From an uncultured Eubacteriales bacterium (GTDB lineage Bacteria > Bacillota > Clostridia > Lachnospirales > Bianqueaceae), in the NCBI GenBank assembly GCA_900322165.1, contig ONYR01000104.1, forward strand, positions 1 through 6,059: DNA of 6,059 nucleotides. Reading direction: 5' to 3'. Made by a program: the position numbers and the translations under genes. The notes under the pieces are model-generated. The model was not told where the DNA came from, did no database searches, and saw nothing but the letters and a program-made list of their open reading frames with translations. This document shows, piece after piece, positions 5,801-6,059 of the stretch; positions within the stretch are counted from its first letter, which is position 1; each line of letters opens with the position of its first letter.

Positions 5801-6059
5801 CATGCCCGGATGGAAGATGTACAGGATAAGCTGAAGGATGCGGAGGATGATCCGGCCGCATCGGCTTACTTTGCGGGAGGAGGCGTGACCTCCGGAGCCC
5901 GCAGGGGTACTGCGTTCCACAATATCATGGCCTATTGTCAGATGGAAAAGCTCGCGGATCCGAACGAGCGGAAAAAAGAGCTTCAGCGTCTGGTTGATGA
6001 GAACAAGCTGACGGAAGACGATCTTGCAACGGTCAATCCCCGCTGGATCGAGCGCTTTG
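2882..6059 (+). CDS. addA: ATP-dependent helicase/nuclease subunit A (AddA), 3'-truncated by the window
   Basis: AddA is the helicase and 3'-strand nuclease subunit of AddAB, which resects double-strand breaks for RecA-dependent repair in Bacillota. The frame stays open for 1059 codons and runs off the edge; B. subtilis AddA is about 1230 residues. Superfamily 1 UvrD-like motifs appear in order: Q motif FSADQRAVI (5-13), Walker A AAGSGKTT (25-32), Ia VVTFTNAAAASM (56-67), Ib around TNHAF (102-106), II DEYQD (401-405), III GDVKQCIYRFR (433-443), IV NYRSD (471-475), V TIHKSKGLEFP (770-780) and VI YVAMTRAEERL (846-856). The RecB-type nuclease domain begins at KLSVSEVK (966-973) and GTAFHNIM with H1013; the catalytic Asp and Lys motifs lie beyond the window. 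A Lys/Glu-rich, probably coiled segment lies at about 220-270. Two motifs carry odd residues (AFS for SFC; QC for QS). The start follows a strong ribosome binding site and overlaps the nrdR stop. AddB is not in the window. Confidence 0.95.
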   Translation, partial: MAVEFSADQRAVIDHRSGNLLVSAAAGSGKTTVMVQRILEMIQDPELDVSLDELLVVTFTNAAAASMKEKIEQRLSELLEKDPENSRLARELRMVPLASIMTNHAFSLQIVKDYITRIDGVDPGFRVADDTEIALLRADTIRQVLEDFYTRALDEGTEEDFLTFVKCYGGKRQDTKLEELLLSIYNYMMSDPNPLEWLDHSIRSLDPDDLSETGLLAVTNEEIAEALKAYRKRIVKVTERYRETARKLEQEGNTKKAAKAKSIIDQLSSILAAVDAENEPVVAAKLLLTSSFPTNDYKLSGEADETLKRMVGSYESLKKALAAAVSYYPDDERKEQIRRYLLPAMNGMKQVLLAFDKAYRIAKNEKNIVDFSDFEHGSLSILSDPAIASAIREKYRYIFIDEYQDCNRIQETIIDRIARKNEAGQNTNVFMVGDVKQCIYRFRLADPGLFKDKYKDYGTIPDTRLLKLNANYRSDQGIVDAVNVIFSSLMTEQVGGLPYGEGEMLYHGKTQDGYVPGPESMPNCVLYLETGGSPEDLKNAEAEKVVSLVKELTESGDYQYSNIAVLLRTNSPYSGRIYEALRQAGIPAFSETTESFYDTVEIRTILDFLRVIDNPRQDIPLMGALRSPIGQLTDDDLGRIRLAQREGDFYGAMLAYLEKGSENETYRKVDAFAKLLAYFRDQSVRITIHDLLWKIYQKTGYYLYASSMPEGAIRRANLDLLLEKSIAFEEGIYSGLYQFLRYIDQMDHDRTIEKESGAVSGSQNRVRIMTIHKSKGLEFPVVIVAGLEKQWNMMDQRSSIVLHDRYGIGAEMYDPEHPVKFPPVRKTYINQKSKEETIAEEIRLLYVAMTRAEERLFLIGSLKDTPKSQPAETTLDDAYVMNAEDILGAKSCLDWILDILDHKPHPSIFRMIEEIQAAEDDTVYITPDRPIPEMPVWSGSEEERQKVLRKLRYVYPYLWKSSVPGKLSVSEVKHARMEDVQDKLKDAEDDPAASAYFAGGGVTSGARRGTAFHNIMAYCQMEKLADPNERKKELQRLVDENKLTEDDLATVNPRWIERF

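Noticed and set aside
4580..5920. A 446-codon open frame on the minus strand inside addA
   Set aside because: Its codons are in exact register with those of addA (both start at positions of remainder 2 modulo 3), so it stays open simply because addA avoids TTA, CTA and TCA codons here. Its product shows no recognisable domain, and the + strand reading has clear helicase motifs throughout.

Overview
The window is ordinary chromosomal sequence from what looks like a member of the Bacillota (Firmicutes) with mid-range GC, just above 50% in the stretches I counted. The evidence is a fused chorismate mutase-prephenate dehydratase, a small alarmone synthetase that aligns almost residue for residue with Bacillus YjbM/RelQ, an NrdR repressor, and an AddA-type (not RecB-type) helicase-nuclease. 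Strong purine-rich Shine-Dalgarno sites and a TTG start fit the same group. A clostridial or erysipelotrichial lineage is plausible, but I cannot settle the class.

All genes lie on the + strand and are tightly packed. Bases 1-1005 hold the 3' part of pheA (phenylalanine synthesis; the start is outside the window). Bases 1002-1496 hold rnhA (RNase HI), overlapping pheA by ATGA. Bases 1502-2317 hold a small (p)ppGpp synthetase with a TTG start 5 nt after rnhA. Bases 2318-2369 are the only intergenic gap; a consensus -35 box straddles the end of the synthetase gene. Bases 2370-2882 hold nrdR, the repressor of ribonucleotide reductase genes. Bases 2882-6059 hold addA, which overlaps nrdR by one base (TGATG) and runs off the right edge with its nuclease domain only begun. 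No stretch over 52 bases lacks a gene. I saw no tRNA, rRNA, CRISPR array, insertion sequence or convincing terminator.

The spacing suggests one transcript, or two: pheA-rnhA-alarmone synthetase, then nrdR-addA from an internal promoter. Apart from pheA, the genes share a loose theme of nucleotide supply and chromosome integrity: RNA:DNA hybrid removal, stringent-response signalling, dNTP supply control and double-strand-break processing. That theme is inference from gene order.

I found no evidence of a new biological system. The points most worth checking are (i) an alarmone synthetase whose catalytic residues are intact but whose allosteric pppGpp-site residues appear replaced, and which has a C-terminal extension of about 60 residues; (ii) a sharply bounded AT-rich patch inside addA covering helicase motifs II-IV; (iii) strong over-representation of GATC; and (iv) unusual residues in two helicase motifs of AddA.
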